Shown: in pieces, positions 9,898 through 21,365 of the stretch | Position numbering within the stretch: the first letter of the stretch is position 1 | Layout of the letters: each line of letters begins with the position of its first letter | DNA from: Phallusia fumigata | Taxonomy: Eukaryota > Chordata > Ascidiacea > Phlebobranchia > Ascidiidae | Assembly (NCBI GenBank): GCA_008931825.1 | Contig: QXVZ01017750.1 | Coordinates: 1 to 28,960 of the forward strand | Reading direction: 5' to 3' | DNA length: 28,960 nucleotides | Translations under genes and position numbers: made by a program | Notes under the pieces: model-generated | The model's database searches: none | Seen by the model: the letters and a program-made list of their open reading frames with translations, nothing else | Told to the model about the DNA's origin: nothing

Positions 9898-12820
9898 ATG
9901 GGACTACCAGTTTTCGTCATTCTTGCATGTTTTTTACTATTTTCGGCTGCCTCACCTGATAACAGTAAACTACAGGATAAATTGATTGGTGAGTGTCACA
10001 TATTTACATCACAAATCAAGTATCCTTACTGAATTTCATTAAAAAAGTAATCAACAAAGGTTATATTTTGTTGTAAACCAACATTTTTGCAACTTTGCAT
10101 ATTTTTGTTAGAAGTCGAAATATCTGCAGGAGAATGCAAACAATTGTCACTGCCTGACACAACGAGCCAGTTTGCTGTCAATGGAATACCAATTGAGGAG
10201 ACAGAAGAAAGCATAGAATCTGTATTGTTTAGGCTGTAAGTAAACTAGAATCGGTGGCTTTGTTTAGTGCTGTGGTTTTCCCCAGTAACTGTTTTGTTTA
10301 AAATAATACCTAAAGAACATCCTACCTTTTTTTTGAAAAAAGTGTCTACCTTATTTTTGAAAAAACACTGTTCTATTGAATGACACAAAAAAGACACATT
10401 GTGACCAAATTTGTATGCCATGTGTATTTAAAATTTTTAAATGTGTTTATCCAACTGCAATTATACCTAAATATGTAACCAATATTTACTCTAACAGCAC
10501 CAATTACATAAACATGTTTTATCTACTTGCAATGCATTGGACATGGAACACTTGGTAACTTAAATGAGTCAGTTATATAACTTTTACAGCTCGTGATGTG
10601 ATGATAGTTGATTGACTTCCAAACCCTATTGCAGTGGTTCCCAACCTTTTCTGACTGGTGACCCCCGACCCGACCATCAATTTTTTTCTAAACAACAAGA
10701 TCAATCAAAATGCTTTTTACAGTATATCATTTATTTGCATTCACTTTTGCTCCGGCTGGCTTTGCAACTTTAGCACGTCACCACCACAACCTGTTAGGAT
10801 ATCATTGTTGATGACAACGTTTCAATGACAATGCCTGTGCAGTTAGTTATAACCTAGTGCTTATCGTACCTGACAAGACAGGAGATGCAGCTGCAGGCCA
10901 AACCAGTTGTAACCTGTGTGTGGTAAAACGTTCTAAAATATCACATATCTGTCTGCGTTTGTAAAAATATCACATATCTGTCGCAACCCCCAGGAAACCT
11001 CCCTGCGACCCCTTTTGGGGTTGGGAACCACTGCCCTATTGGTTGCCGTGCTAACCCCATCATGTATTTTAATAGCAAACAATTCCTAAATAAGATTGCA
11101 TTTTTAAGTTGTACGTTGGGTCACGATGTTGTTGTTGTGTCATCTATTTGGTTGGGTAACCAGAACAGCATAGTTTTTTGAGTTAAAAATATCTGTGTGA
11201 CCCAAACTTATAATTTTGGCATTTATCTAGTAAAACACCCAATCAACAACAGTAGGTAAAAAGTGGCTGGTAAATGGTGTCTAAGTGACCATTTCAATTG
11301 CTAAATTAATTTTTTAACACCAAACAGGAATGACAATTACATTCTTCAAATTCGTGCCACCTCGAAAACTGACAAGGTTACAAAATTCAACACTGCCATC
11401 ACAGACCAACTTGACTATGGCTTAGCAAAAGAAGGAGATTTGGTTGTAAAACTTGTGCCCAATGAAAAGGAGGCTTCCACAAATAAACCAGGCAAGTGTT
11501 TGTTTGCTTTGGGTTATACAAGTTCATAAATTTCGAATGAAGGACCGTATACAACTTTCCTACTCCAAAATGTTATTTAAAGTTGATGTCAAGAATTGGC
11601 AGACGTTGATATTCCTAGGAATTGTTAGAAGTGGGATGATTTGCTCTATTACTTCTGGTAATTTTTATTAATGCCTCGTGCGCAACAGTACACAACTAAG
11701 CATTGATTGGTACAAAAAACATGCTTTGGTACAATAGAAACATATGTACACTAAATTTGAAAAGCAGAATAAATTTTAGTTTTAAAGTTTTTATAATATC
11801 GCAATCAATCTATTGTCATGTCACATTATTTTGAAAATATTTAGCAGAGCACAAAGTTTTCCCATGAGATGTGCGGTTCCTGGCAAAACAAATTAGTGTT
11901 TTGTCAAATCCCAAATATTTACTGCTGTCAGTCAAGCAGAGTGCATTTATTTAAAGTTTATGTAACTGTGCTATACTATTAATATTTGAAAGACTAGTGC
12001 AGGCGTGGGCAAACTTGTTTAATGGAAGAGTCGTTTGTGGCAAACCACAAACATCATTGAGCCGCTAAATCATTTTGTACAGTAGTGTTAGTGTCAATGC
12101 AGATACAATAAACAGCAGTTGTAAAAACAATACAAACCCAATATTTGGCGAGCACTTGGTCGAACGGTTTGAGGCGCTCGACCCATATACAGACATGAAA
12201 AAACTGATCAGGATTAGTTCTCGGGATCATTCCGGGTTTAAACCCCATGAAAAACCCCCAATATTTATCACTATTAGGTTTTTGTTTGATTCTTTATAGC
12301 TGCCACACTGCAATGTTTCATCACAGTGGGTATCACATTGATACATGAAACACACTTCTCAGATAAGGTAACAACTCTCTATCAGTTTGAGATATTACTA
12401 TTCAGTTAAAAGAGCCACAAAAAAACATGCCGGCGAGCTGCGGTTTGACTAGTGCATTTAGTGATGTCTGTACCATTCATGTACAAAAATGGCAATAATT
12501 CACACCTGTTCTAATTGCTTTCTATTTCAGTGCCTAAGAAGGTGATTTATATTTTGATGTTCATCTTTGTTGTAGCAGTAATACTTGCAGCAGTATTCTG
12601 GGACAGAAAATATGGGGTAAGCAAAGTAGTTGTGAAAAACTAGATCTTGAGATTTACATGACATTGCTATCTTGTATGCCTAAATCTTTTTTTCTTGTGT
12701 GCTGAAACTTTAAATGTTGTGTTATAACTGGCAGTTTGTAAAATATGTCTCAAACTAAAACCAGTTTTGCTTTCTTTTCAGTCCTCCACAAACTTGCCTT
12801 GGTTATCAAAAATCAACTGA
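9898..12820 (+). CDS. Small type I membrane protein, unrecognised
   Basis: The coding parts are 9898-9988, 10112-10235, 11328-11491, 12531-12616 and 12782-12820. They join without a frame break into about 167 residues. The ATG follows an acceptor at 9894, so the 5' UTR is probably on an earlier exon. Residues 1-19 form a signal peptide (LACFLLFSAAS before PDN). A lumenal or extracellular region of about 107 residues follows, with one cysteine (C38) and an acidic stretch (IEETEESIES). A transmembrane helix of about 20 residues (YILMFIFVVAVILAAVFW) starts near residue 132, with a tail of about 18 residues ending LPWLSKIN. The third coding intron (11492-12530) uses a GC donor (AG|GCAAGT). Two introns carry hAT-type elements. 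I do not recognise the family. The architecture suggests a small ER, Golgi or plasma membrane protein. It is not related to the neighbouring receptors. Confidence 0.8.
10624..11041. mobile_element. hAT-type non-autonomous DNA transposon (MITE)
   Basis: The element runs from 10632 to 11033 (402 bases). Its ends are perfect 15-base inverted repeats, CAGTGGTTCCCAACC and its complement. It is flanked on both sides by the identical 8-base duplication CCCTATTG (10624-10631 and 11034-11041). An 8-base target duplication and CAGTGG-type termini are diagnostic of the hAT superfamily. There is no transposase reading frame. It lies in the second coding intron of the small membrane protein gene. Confidence 0.92.
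11992..12454. mobile_element. Second hAT-type non-autonomous element
   Basis: The left end is CAGGCGTGGGCAAACTTG at 12000 and the right end is GAGCTGCGGTTT ending at 12446. The 8-base GACTAGTG flanks both sides (11992-11999 and 12447-12454). The left terminus fits hAT elements, whose ends are often CAGG.GTGGGCAAACT. The right end lacks the expected complementary cccacgcctg. Either about ten terminal bases are missing or the inverted repeats have decayed. Its termini differ from those of the element at 10632, so this is another family. No transposase frame is present; a short open frame at 12075-12299 looks like chance. Confidence 0.75.
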
Positions 12821-13534
12821 TTGAAAATGGGTGAACTTAAAGTGGTTTGACAAGGTTCCAACAAAAAACTGGTTTTTGTTTTACTTGGTAGAGTCTTTCC
12901 ATTTACTTCATGCTTTTATATCTTTACCACATTTATTGCAACTTGTTTGTACTGTATGATGTTTTTGTTTCTTATTTCTTAAAAGATTCATACTGCAATT
13001 AAACTGCAATAGGAAACCTTCTGTATCAGGGTTTTGAAAACCTTTTTCCTTAACTCATAACTTTGTTGTTTACTGTGTTGCACCTTTGATTTCCTCTTTT
13101 ACCATGATTTGTTTGACTAATTCAAATGTAAATTTAAATTTTGTTTTTGGTCATAGTTATACAAAAGGAGATGTGTCTGGAGATCAACCAAAAACTACAA
13201 AAACTTCAGGGGTTACTCTGCTGACCCCATAACCAAAATGTTTTTAAAACCTTTTTATGCTTACACATACCACAAACAAAATTTCTGTCCATAAATATTT
13301 CTTAAAACAAAATTTCTGTCCATTTAGCTTGCCCCAGTGAGTTTGCTACTACTAATGTGTTATACTGTAATCACAAATATTTTCATTAGAGTGAACAAGT
13401 CCTATAAAATGGACAAAAAATTCTATGCTACTGTAATGCATAAACATTTATAGTACCCAAAAATTTTTGCTACTTATCTGGTTAAAACATTATCAACCAT
13501 GCATTTCTGCCTACACAATCAGTAACGTTGTGAA

Positions 13535-13540
13535 AATAAA
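13535..13540 (+). promoter_or_regulatory. Candidate poly(A) signal of the small membrane protein gene
   Basis: This is a canonical AATAAA (in tgaaaataaaattt) that I noticed downstream of the stop at 12820. It implies a 3' UTR of about 715 bases. An ATTAAA (near 12998) could be used instead. Confidence 0.35.
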
Positions 13541-15065
13541 ATTTTCCCTAACTGTGGGGCCCAATGTAAGACAAAGTAGTTAATATATTTTTTTTTGAAT
13601 TTGATTATATTGTGTGTGGATTTGCAAAATGGCAGCCACTGTCTTGCTGTCCACTGCGCTAAAGTATTAGTTAGTTGGAAACAAGTATTCTATGTAATAA
13701 TAATATAGCATTTTAGAATAACATTATGCGTGGTTTTAGTGATATAGTCCTACTTTCTTCATCCATACCATGTTATTCAATTCATTGCTGTTGCACTTCT
13801 AGTTAAAAAAAGTTCATTACTGTCTTCCTGGCTGTGGTTGAGCAAAAAAACAAAACATATCTGACTTTTATTGCACTGTTTGTGTGACTTTTGTTTATGT
13901 ACCACACACTGTTTTTCGTCAATTTTACACAATTAGAATATGCAGACTTCACTACATTACCACAAAGTTTTTGAAACAAATGCAACAAATTCTTTTTGTG
14001 TAAAAATTTGGAATGTTAATAACATTTAATTGTTACTCTGTTTTTAAACAACCAACCTTTCTTGCAAACATCATTCTAGCAGTTATATTAAAGTTTTTTT
14101 TGTTTCCCGTGACAATCTCCCTATTTCTCCTGTTTAAATCTACTACTGACAGCTATTTCATGCTTGTCCTTACCCCTTACATAAGTCTCAAAACACAAGA
14201 CCTTTTTGACCTTGTCCTAAAAATGTGATACTATTTTTTATGCGTATGTTGTTGATACTGACCAATGCGAAAATCTCTTAGATTTGTCCTAAAACCTGCA
14301 CAGTAAAATACACATGCTGGCCATATGTGAAAAAATCTAGAATGCAAATAGTTATTCAACCTCCATTGCTTTGTTGCTGCACTGTAATGCAAGATCAATA
14401 CCACAGAAGAAAAGTTTGGCCAAAAAATCAATGTCGCAGTTAGATTTTGACTCTGGGTTAGAAAAAAACGAGGTGGTGGTCAAATACAGTTTTTAAAATT
14501 TTTGCGTGCTTGCAAATTTGTACAATGTTTAGAGGGTAATTACCTAATGGTAATTTTTGTGCTGTTTTGCAATCACACCGTTTGATGTAATAGTGAAGTT
14601 AAAAACAGTATGTCGTCCGAACTTTGTCAAAACCTTTTTGAGCGTGATAATAAGTCACCTAACTGGTCACCACTTACCAACAACGTTTTTCAAGTTTCAT
14701 TACGTTCCGCTTTACTAAACCAATAAGGTATTCATGATCTTTGTGTAAGAACTTTTTCATGGACCTGTTAAAAAGGATGACAGTACGGCACGGCACGATG
14801 GTACTTAAAGGCACGCAGAAAAAAATGTTAATGTAGGTTGGGGTACCCCCTTCGTAAAGAGGTTCGAGTACGAACAACTACAATACGTACCGTACTGCAA
14901 TCTTTGCTTTAAGAGCAGCTTTTCTGAAAGTATTTTCTGTGCGACGGCTTTGGGATAGTGTATTGGGGTTGCAACGCTTCAGCGATAAGAATTTAATAAG
15001 ACGACTATTTCATCAAAGTTGTGTTTAATGATATAAAAACAAAAGACTATGTAATGGAATAAGTA

Positions 15066-15125
15066 TGCGGCGCCCTTGGAAAATCGCACCAGGACTCGCG
15101 GCGCATAGCTTAAGAACCACAGTGT
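15066..15125. repeat. Possible degenerate hAT-element end
   Basis: The segment contains gcggcgcccttgg, then ctcgcggcgca and ttaagaaccacagtg. This resembles right ends of hAT elements, which often read ...GCGGCGC...GAACCACTG. No matching left end or target duplication was found, so this is a similarity impression only. Confidence 0.25.
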
Positions 15126-16161
15126 TACAAAGGCCAAAATAAATTGTTTGATCATATATGCCTGTCCAAAAAGCATTTCCTATTTCAATGTCACTTATTG
15201 ATTACCTCACAATAAGCAAGGAATTTAAGTAAGATTTGTTAACTTACAGGAATTTTTTTTATAGATTTTTGCTTTTTACGTTTCAACACCCACAAAGCCC
15301 CGAAAAGGCGCTCACAATAGCATTTTTACACTCTGTACAAATATATTTGCGTTATTGACTTGGTAAGTGGATACGATCAAACATATCAGCTAACCACTTT
15401 CGCTTTGTGTATTTACTTAAGGAGAAAATTCCGATTGTTATTGAATGATTGAAATATGGTTTATTACTAACACTTTAAAATCTGATCAATCTAATGTACC
15501 AGAAGGCAGATTTGAAATCAATAAAAGATTTTAGGCCCGCGTAAGGTTGTTTGCGGTAAACCGTCTTGGATTGCCTAAATTTGGGATCCATTTTACCTAA
15601 ACTACGCTTTTTGCGATTAAAGTATGTGCCTTTAAAGAAGTCAGATATGTGTTCGCATTTGGTTGATTTTTTGATTTATTAAGTAGCAGAAAATTATTAG
15701 CTAGACGGTTTAGCAGACTAAGTTTTGTCTCATTGCAGTGGGTAACCAAAAATGTCTTTGTTAGGCGTGTAGCATGGTTTGCCACTGCTTATCTCAAAAA
15801 ATGCACTTTCATATTATTTACGTTGTAATATGTTTTTTTTTTCGTAAAATACTAAACATTTTACAACAGAGAGTAACATTCTACAGCAGTGTAAAATGTC
15901 CCTTGACCAATAGTTAGCTTGCTACAAGACGTTGCCTGACGAAACCCTAGCCCAATTATTGGACCCCCTAAATGTGCAATAAATGAGCAGGGCAATAAAA
16001 TGGCAGACATGTATCTGTGTTTGCTTGGGTTTTAATAGAAACAATTTTTGTTGTCAAAAATTACCTAATTTGGGTGGATTCCATAGATTTTGCCAAGTGT
16101 ATAAGTGCATGATTTATGGTTCAGATTGTTTTTTTGATTTCTAAGCATCCGAATTTGAAAC

Positions 16162-19100
16162 ATGTTGTTTATTTTACTGTTAACGTTGTGTTTGAAAGTG
16201 ACCACATCCTCAGGAGACATAGTAATTGGAGGTAAGCTCAATAAAATAAATGAGGAGAAAACAATTTGCTTCGGTTTTTTTTAGTTAAAACTGCTACTGT
16301 TTGGCAAAGTTTACAAACTAATGGACTTGAAATGTGCCTAAATTTCACTATCTTCTGATAAACTGAATAGTAGGCATTATGTTCAATCCATGGAAAGCAG
16401 ACAACAATTTTGACTGTGTGCGCAGATTGTTCCTGTTCCAGAGATTATTTTAGCCCAACGTACACAACATGGGCGTCACAGTACAAAGGAGTTTTGTATT
16501 CAGCTAAATATTGCGATTTATTATTGCTTGCGTGGAACGTGTACTTTGAACCTTATGGTAGCAAACCAACCACAAGTGCTAAGCATTATTATCTAATTAA
16601 TATGGGCTGGACTACAATTGAACAATTCGATCTCTATCAATTCAACTCATCAGTTACGGAAGTGGGAAGTTGTGTTGTAACAACGTTTGAAGTAACACTT
16701 CCTTTAAACCAATCTTTCGACGGAATAAAGGTTGAACTTGTTCCATCTTGTCCTGGTGCATCATGTTCATGTTCTACCACTAATGCAGGTTGCGTTGGTG
16801 GAATCATTAATATTCGAGGTAAACAACCTTAAAAGTTTTTAAATTAAGCATCGCTGAAAATTGGTTTGTAGACAAACTAATTACAAATGTTAATCATTTA
16901 CAGATTGCACAGCAACCATAAACGATGACGTATTCGTGATGTCATCATTCGGTTTGACATACAATTCATCGGGGAATTTCGAATGTTTGAATGGTGGAAA
17001 GCTTTTCTACACAAACGCAACAGAATTGACAAACACTGAAACAGTTTGTTTACAATCAGCTCAATGGATGGGTCAGGATGGATTGCAATGCTGGAAAGGT
17101 TTGGAAAAAGTGTATGATGTTTACACTTATATATGTCAAAACCACTAGGAATTACGTAAACAATAGTCATTCTGGGTCATATATGAAGCATTGATTGAAA
17201 CTATCAAAGTTGAGCAACACAGCAAAAGAAGTGTTTTCAATTTTGTGCGCAGGCCGTTTTGTATCCATTGTTTGCTTCATCCGTGTCTGCTTTCTGCATA
17301 CTATAAATTGTCTTACAACTGTAAATCGCATTATTTATTTTAGCACCTGTTGTTACATTACAAGACAACTCAACAACTTGTAATGTGGTTGGCGATACAT
17401 TAAGCTTGTCATGTTTATACGATGACACGTTACCACAAGGAAACGTAACGAAGTTTTTTTTTGGTGAAGAATCTACAACTTTTAAACAGGTTGAGTAATT
17501 TGGTAACTTTGCAATCTTTAAACGATTAGGTTTGTAACATTACTTCTACATGTATTCAAGGGCGAAACGTTTTTTCTGTCTCTGCAACGACAACACAATG
17601 GAATAAAAATATTTTGTCAAGCTTTAACACCCTTTACAGACAAATACTCGGAAAGTGGAAGATCTAACGTCATCACCATTAACGTGTTTTGTAAGTTAAA
17701 TTAGTTTTTAAAGAACGTTTTATTAAATCTCACAAATCCTTTTTTCAGCAAAACCAAAAAACGTAAAAACGAATGTTGACACTTCGGATGACGTCATAAA
17801 GTCGGGATCAACAATTTTTCTTAATTCCTTTCAAACCGTTCCGCTCCATTGCACAAGCGATGTAGACCCAGCAAATTGTGTTTGGAAACTAAATGAAACT
17901 GAGTTTTCAACATCATGTGACACCAATCAATATTTTAACCAATCAGGATTTGTTTCGTGTCATGTTTCAAATTGTGCTGGATCCCACGAAAGCCAAACAA
18001 AGGAAATATTCGTGGTCGAATCAAGTAAGTTTGTTACAAATGCGTCCAAAGAAGTTGTTCAAACCAAACTGCGGTTTTAGCAATTTATTATCACAGGAAC
18101 TGCAAGAATCCAACACAACGCACCGATTATTGAAGGACAGACCTTGACTTTAATTTGTAACATCGATTACCAAAATGAAATTAACACAACTTTTCAATGG
18201 ATATCTCCTAATAACGTTGTCGCTTCCAGCAATCCAGTTCTAAACATACAGAATATTACACGTTTTGGAAATGGAAATTATGTTTGCGATACAACTGACT
18301 TGTTCCAAACTTCATCCGCGATGGTTGACGTTTCTGTGCTATGTAAGATTCTTGAGGAGCAGTGTCTGTTTTTTGTTTAATTTCGTGAGTAACCTTGTGC
18401 TGTGAGATTTCTTTAGTTTTTACAATTTTACAGACAAACCGTATGACGTACTTCTAACCCCACAAGTGCCAACTAACATCGTTCACACCGGTTCACAATT
18501 ACTTTTAAATGGAAATAAAGATGTGACGTTGTTTTGTGAGAGCGATGCCAACCCACAGGCAAACTGCTCGTTTCAATTTGCTAACGAAAGTTCTGAATCG
18601 TTAGTCTCTTGCAAAAAAACACAACATGTCAGCTTGCAGCAATCAGTCACTTGTTTTGCTGCAAATGCCTATGGCGATGGGGAATCACCTTCACTAGAAC
18701 TGATTGTAGTGAAAGAAAATGAAAGTAGGTAGAAAATGAAAGTAATTAACTCTTAAAATGTTACGACTTGTTTGTTTAGGAATTCCGAACATACAATACG
18801 ACTCAAACGACACAGAACAAATATTTGCTGGCGATGACGTAACTTTAAACTGCAGTCTTCCTTATCAAAATGAGCTAAACACGTTATTTGCATGGGAAAT
18901 TCCTTCAAGCGATCGTGATGTTAACCAAAATTCTGCTTTATTATATTTAAACCAGTTGACAAGGTTTGACTGGGGAAATTACACTTGCATTACTGTCAAT
19001 AATTTTGGAACTACACAAAATTTGGCATTCTTGGATGTTTTATGTGAGTGTCTTACGCAGGCACGGCAGACTTTGTTATTTACAAACATGTTTTTGGATT

Positions 19101-20352
19101 TAGTTGAACCAGTTTCTCAAAACAGCAACGCTGTCGATTGTAGTCATGGTGATGTGGAAAATGGAACTTGTGTTTTTCAATTTTCATCCAATCCTCCAGC
19201 TGATATCTGGACATTGAAAGTGAATGGTAAAACATTTTTCATCTGAATGTAGATATAATACGTTTCATTTACAGTTCGACCTTGTATTTTATCATTATTT
19301 CTTATTTCTTAGGTACGGAAGTTTTCTGTCCATCTTGTAGCATTGCCACTTACGATGACATCACATTACAGACCTTTCATTTGTTTCTGGTACGTGTGAG
19401 TTGAAGTGTTATATTTATTTTCATCTTTTACGCTAAAAATTTTTGTAATCTTAACTAAATTTGTGAATAAACAGGGCAAATTATTAACTTAACAATAATG
19501 GATTGTTTGCTTTTATAATTCTTTTATTAGCCAGTTTTGAGTTTGTTTGTGTGTTTTAGTACTTTACCAATGACTTGTTTGTTTTGCCCGAGCTTGGTGT
19601 GGGCTCTTAAAGTACGCATATAGGTGGTGATTTGTCAATCCAAATGCATTCCTGGCGTAAATAATGACAAGCGCCCTTCTATAATTACAAAAATTTTGTT
19701 AACCCAATTTCAGATATCCACAAACGATGTAGAATACGAGCTCACCTTAAGATCGAGTTTCTTTCCCGATGCAACACTCACTGCTTTTATCCACGTGACT
19801 ACAATTGCACCCACTCCACCAGGCGCCGGCAATCAAACAGCGATAATAACAGGAAGCGTTGTCGGGGCCATTGTGCTCGTTGCCATAGTGATTACTACGG
19901 TGTTTTTCTATCGCCGAAGATACATTTCTAAAGCAGCAGGTCAGTAGAGTGCCGAAGGGGACTTTCACAAGTCGTTTTTAGCATTATGTTTATTATTGTG
20001 TTTGAAGGCGAATGTAAGAAGCAAGATGTAATTTACATGAACACGCAAAATGAGGACAAGCAAGATGTAGCAAGAGGTAGTGTTGAATCAACCGAAATAG
20101 AACACAACTACGAAGAGTTAGGCGACCACATCTATGCTAATGACGGTTGGTTTGGTTTCATTAACAAACTATTTTTGTCTTTTTGTCACTAAATCGCCAC
20201 TTTAATTGTTTTTTTAGTCGATATACCTGGTTCCAAATATGAAAATGTTTCTTTTCCTAACAAGGATGAAAATTCGTACGGTAAGTAAAAAGTTCATAAA
20301 GCACCATTCGATTTGCAAGTGTTTACTTTGTTTTTCAGCCACAGATATTTGA
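16162..20352 (+). CDS. Ig-superfamily receptor 2 with tyrosine-motif tail
   Basis: Exons: 16162-16231, 16426-16818, 16904-17098, 17344-17489, 17561-17690, 17749-18024, 18097-18342, 18434-18724, 18780-19043, 19104-19226, 19313-19389, 19714-19939, 20008-20145, 20218-20280, 20339-20352. They total 2652 bases, or 883 residues. Architecture matches receptor 1: signal peptide, unrecognised N-terminal domain with DCSC and TTWASQYKGVLY, sushi-like module, five Ig domains, membrane-proximal module, stalk, transmembrane helix about 780-802, and tail. Twelve of the fifteen exon lengths equal those of receptor 1; exons 1, 2 and 12 differ. The tail keeps Y822 (IYMNT), Y847 (NYEEL), Y855 and Y866 (SKYENV, ITIM-like), and lacks the extra tyrosine at receptor 1 Y878. 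The N-terminal domain carries two more cysteines than receptor 1 (CPGASCSCS). The acceptor of exon 13 (gtttgaag|GC) has little pyrimidine support but preserves the frame. Role inferred as in receptor 1. Confidence 0.9.
19390..19713 (+). other. Longest intron of Ig receptor 2
   Basis: A 324-base intron with a gtacgt donor and aatttcag acceptor. It contains no exon-like element. Confidence 0.6.
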
Positions 20353-21331
20353 CATCCACAGAGTGACAACAATGTTTGGTTGATTCCCTTCTGTTTCAAA
20401 CAACAATGATGTACCTTAAAAACCTATGTTGGCTCGAATTGTAATGAAAGTATAATATTCTTTAATTAGTTTTTATAGCAAGTGGCAAACTGGTGTATTT
20501 TGGTTTTATTCCGAGCAGTTCTAGTTGTACTAGCTCCTAATATTACCTAGTAACTGGGATAGCCAGCTGCGATCCAACGTTCAGCGTAAAAAGCCTTGCG
20601 TTTCGAGACATGTTATAAAAGCCCCTGTTGTGTTTATACTGAGAGGAAATAAAAGTCGGGACTAACAGACGGGTGTATATTTTTTTTTTGCTTTGGTAGC
20701 GACCTGTTCCAATTTAAGCTCTAAAAGTCGAAATATACCATTTTAGGACTCTCAAACGGTGCATCTTTTAGACAAAGTAATAAAACAACAGGGCCTCCAA
20801 GAAAATCTTTATCTAGACCTATATATGAGTGAACACTTCGGCCATGACCACTAAGGATACCCGAAATAGTCTCAAAGGCTCATGTGGACAACAAAATACG
20901 GTTTTGTCTTACATTGTAGTTGCTAATCTTTATGAAATGCACTTTTCGTTGACTGCTGAAACCTCCGTTGTTTTTAAAATCAACTTTTTCCATAATTTGG
21001 TTGTTTGAAAAAGGTAGAATTGGGACTATAAACCATTACTTCTCTAAATGCTGACAAACCCTTTCAACAGTTTAAAATCAGTTTATTAATGAAAAAATAG
21101 CCGTTCGCTTTATTTACGAACCATATGTTAAGTCAAATAATGAAAGATTACACGCAGATTTTGTTAAAAAATGTAAAATGCGCAACACTTTGTAAAACGA
21201 CAACAACGATAGGGAAGGCATCTTGGGCGTTTTAAAGCTGGGTTTATAATGCAAAATTTTCATGCTAAAACACTGCACACACAACTTGTTAGCAAAGCAC
21301 ACAAATCAAACAAACACGTTTGTAAACACTT
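20353..21331 (+). other. 3' UTR of Ig receptor 2 and spacer to the minus-strand gene
   Basis: The first 300 bases match the 3' UTR of receptor 1 in patches. The remainder, to the poly(A) signal of the convergent CCP gene, shows no coding exons. The two genes are transcribed toward each other. Confidence 0.6.
20648..20653 (+). promoter_or_regulatory. Poly(A) signal of Ig receptor 2
   Basis: AATAAA lies 296 bases after the stop, followed by an acagacgggtgtat motif. This is the same arrangement as after receptor 1. Confidence 0.65.
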
Positions 21332-21337
21332 TTTATT
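21332..21337 (-). promoter_or_regulatory. Poly(A) signal of CCP receptor copy B
   Basis: Reads AATAAA on the minus strand (tttatt on +), about 30 bases beyond the TGA stop at 21366-21368. It is well placed as the 3' end signal of the truncated CCP receptor copy. Confidence 0.55.
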
Positions 21338-21365
21338 TTGTTAAACTACTTTTTTAAGCGTTTTA

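Larger units (their letters stand above)
12821..16161 (+). other. Long gene-poor interval
   Basis: The left part is the 3' UTR of the small membrane protein gene. A 19-base direct repeat (aaacaaaatttctgtccat) occurs at 13274-13292 and 13305-13323. A candidate hAT end lies near 15066-15125. The right part must contain the promoter of Ig receptor 2; tataag occurs near 16100, about 60 bases before the ATG. I found no exon series with domain content on either strand. Confidence 0.6.

Noticed and set aside
12075..12299. Short open frame inside the second hAT-type element
   Set aside because: It lies wholly inside the transposon, has no transposase similarity I can see, and is short enough to be chance.
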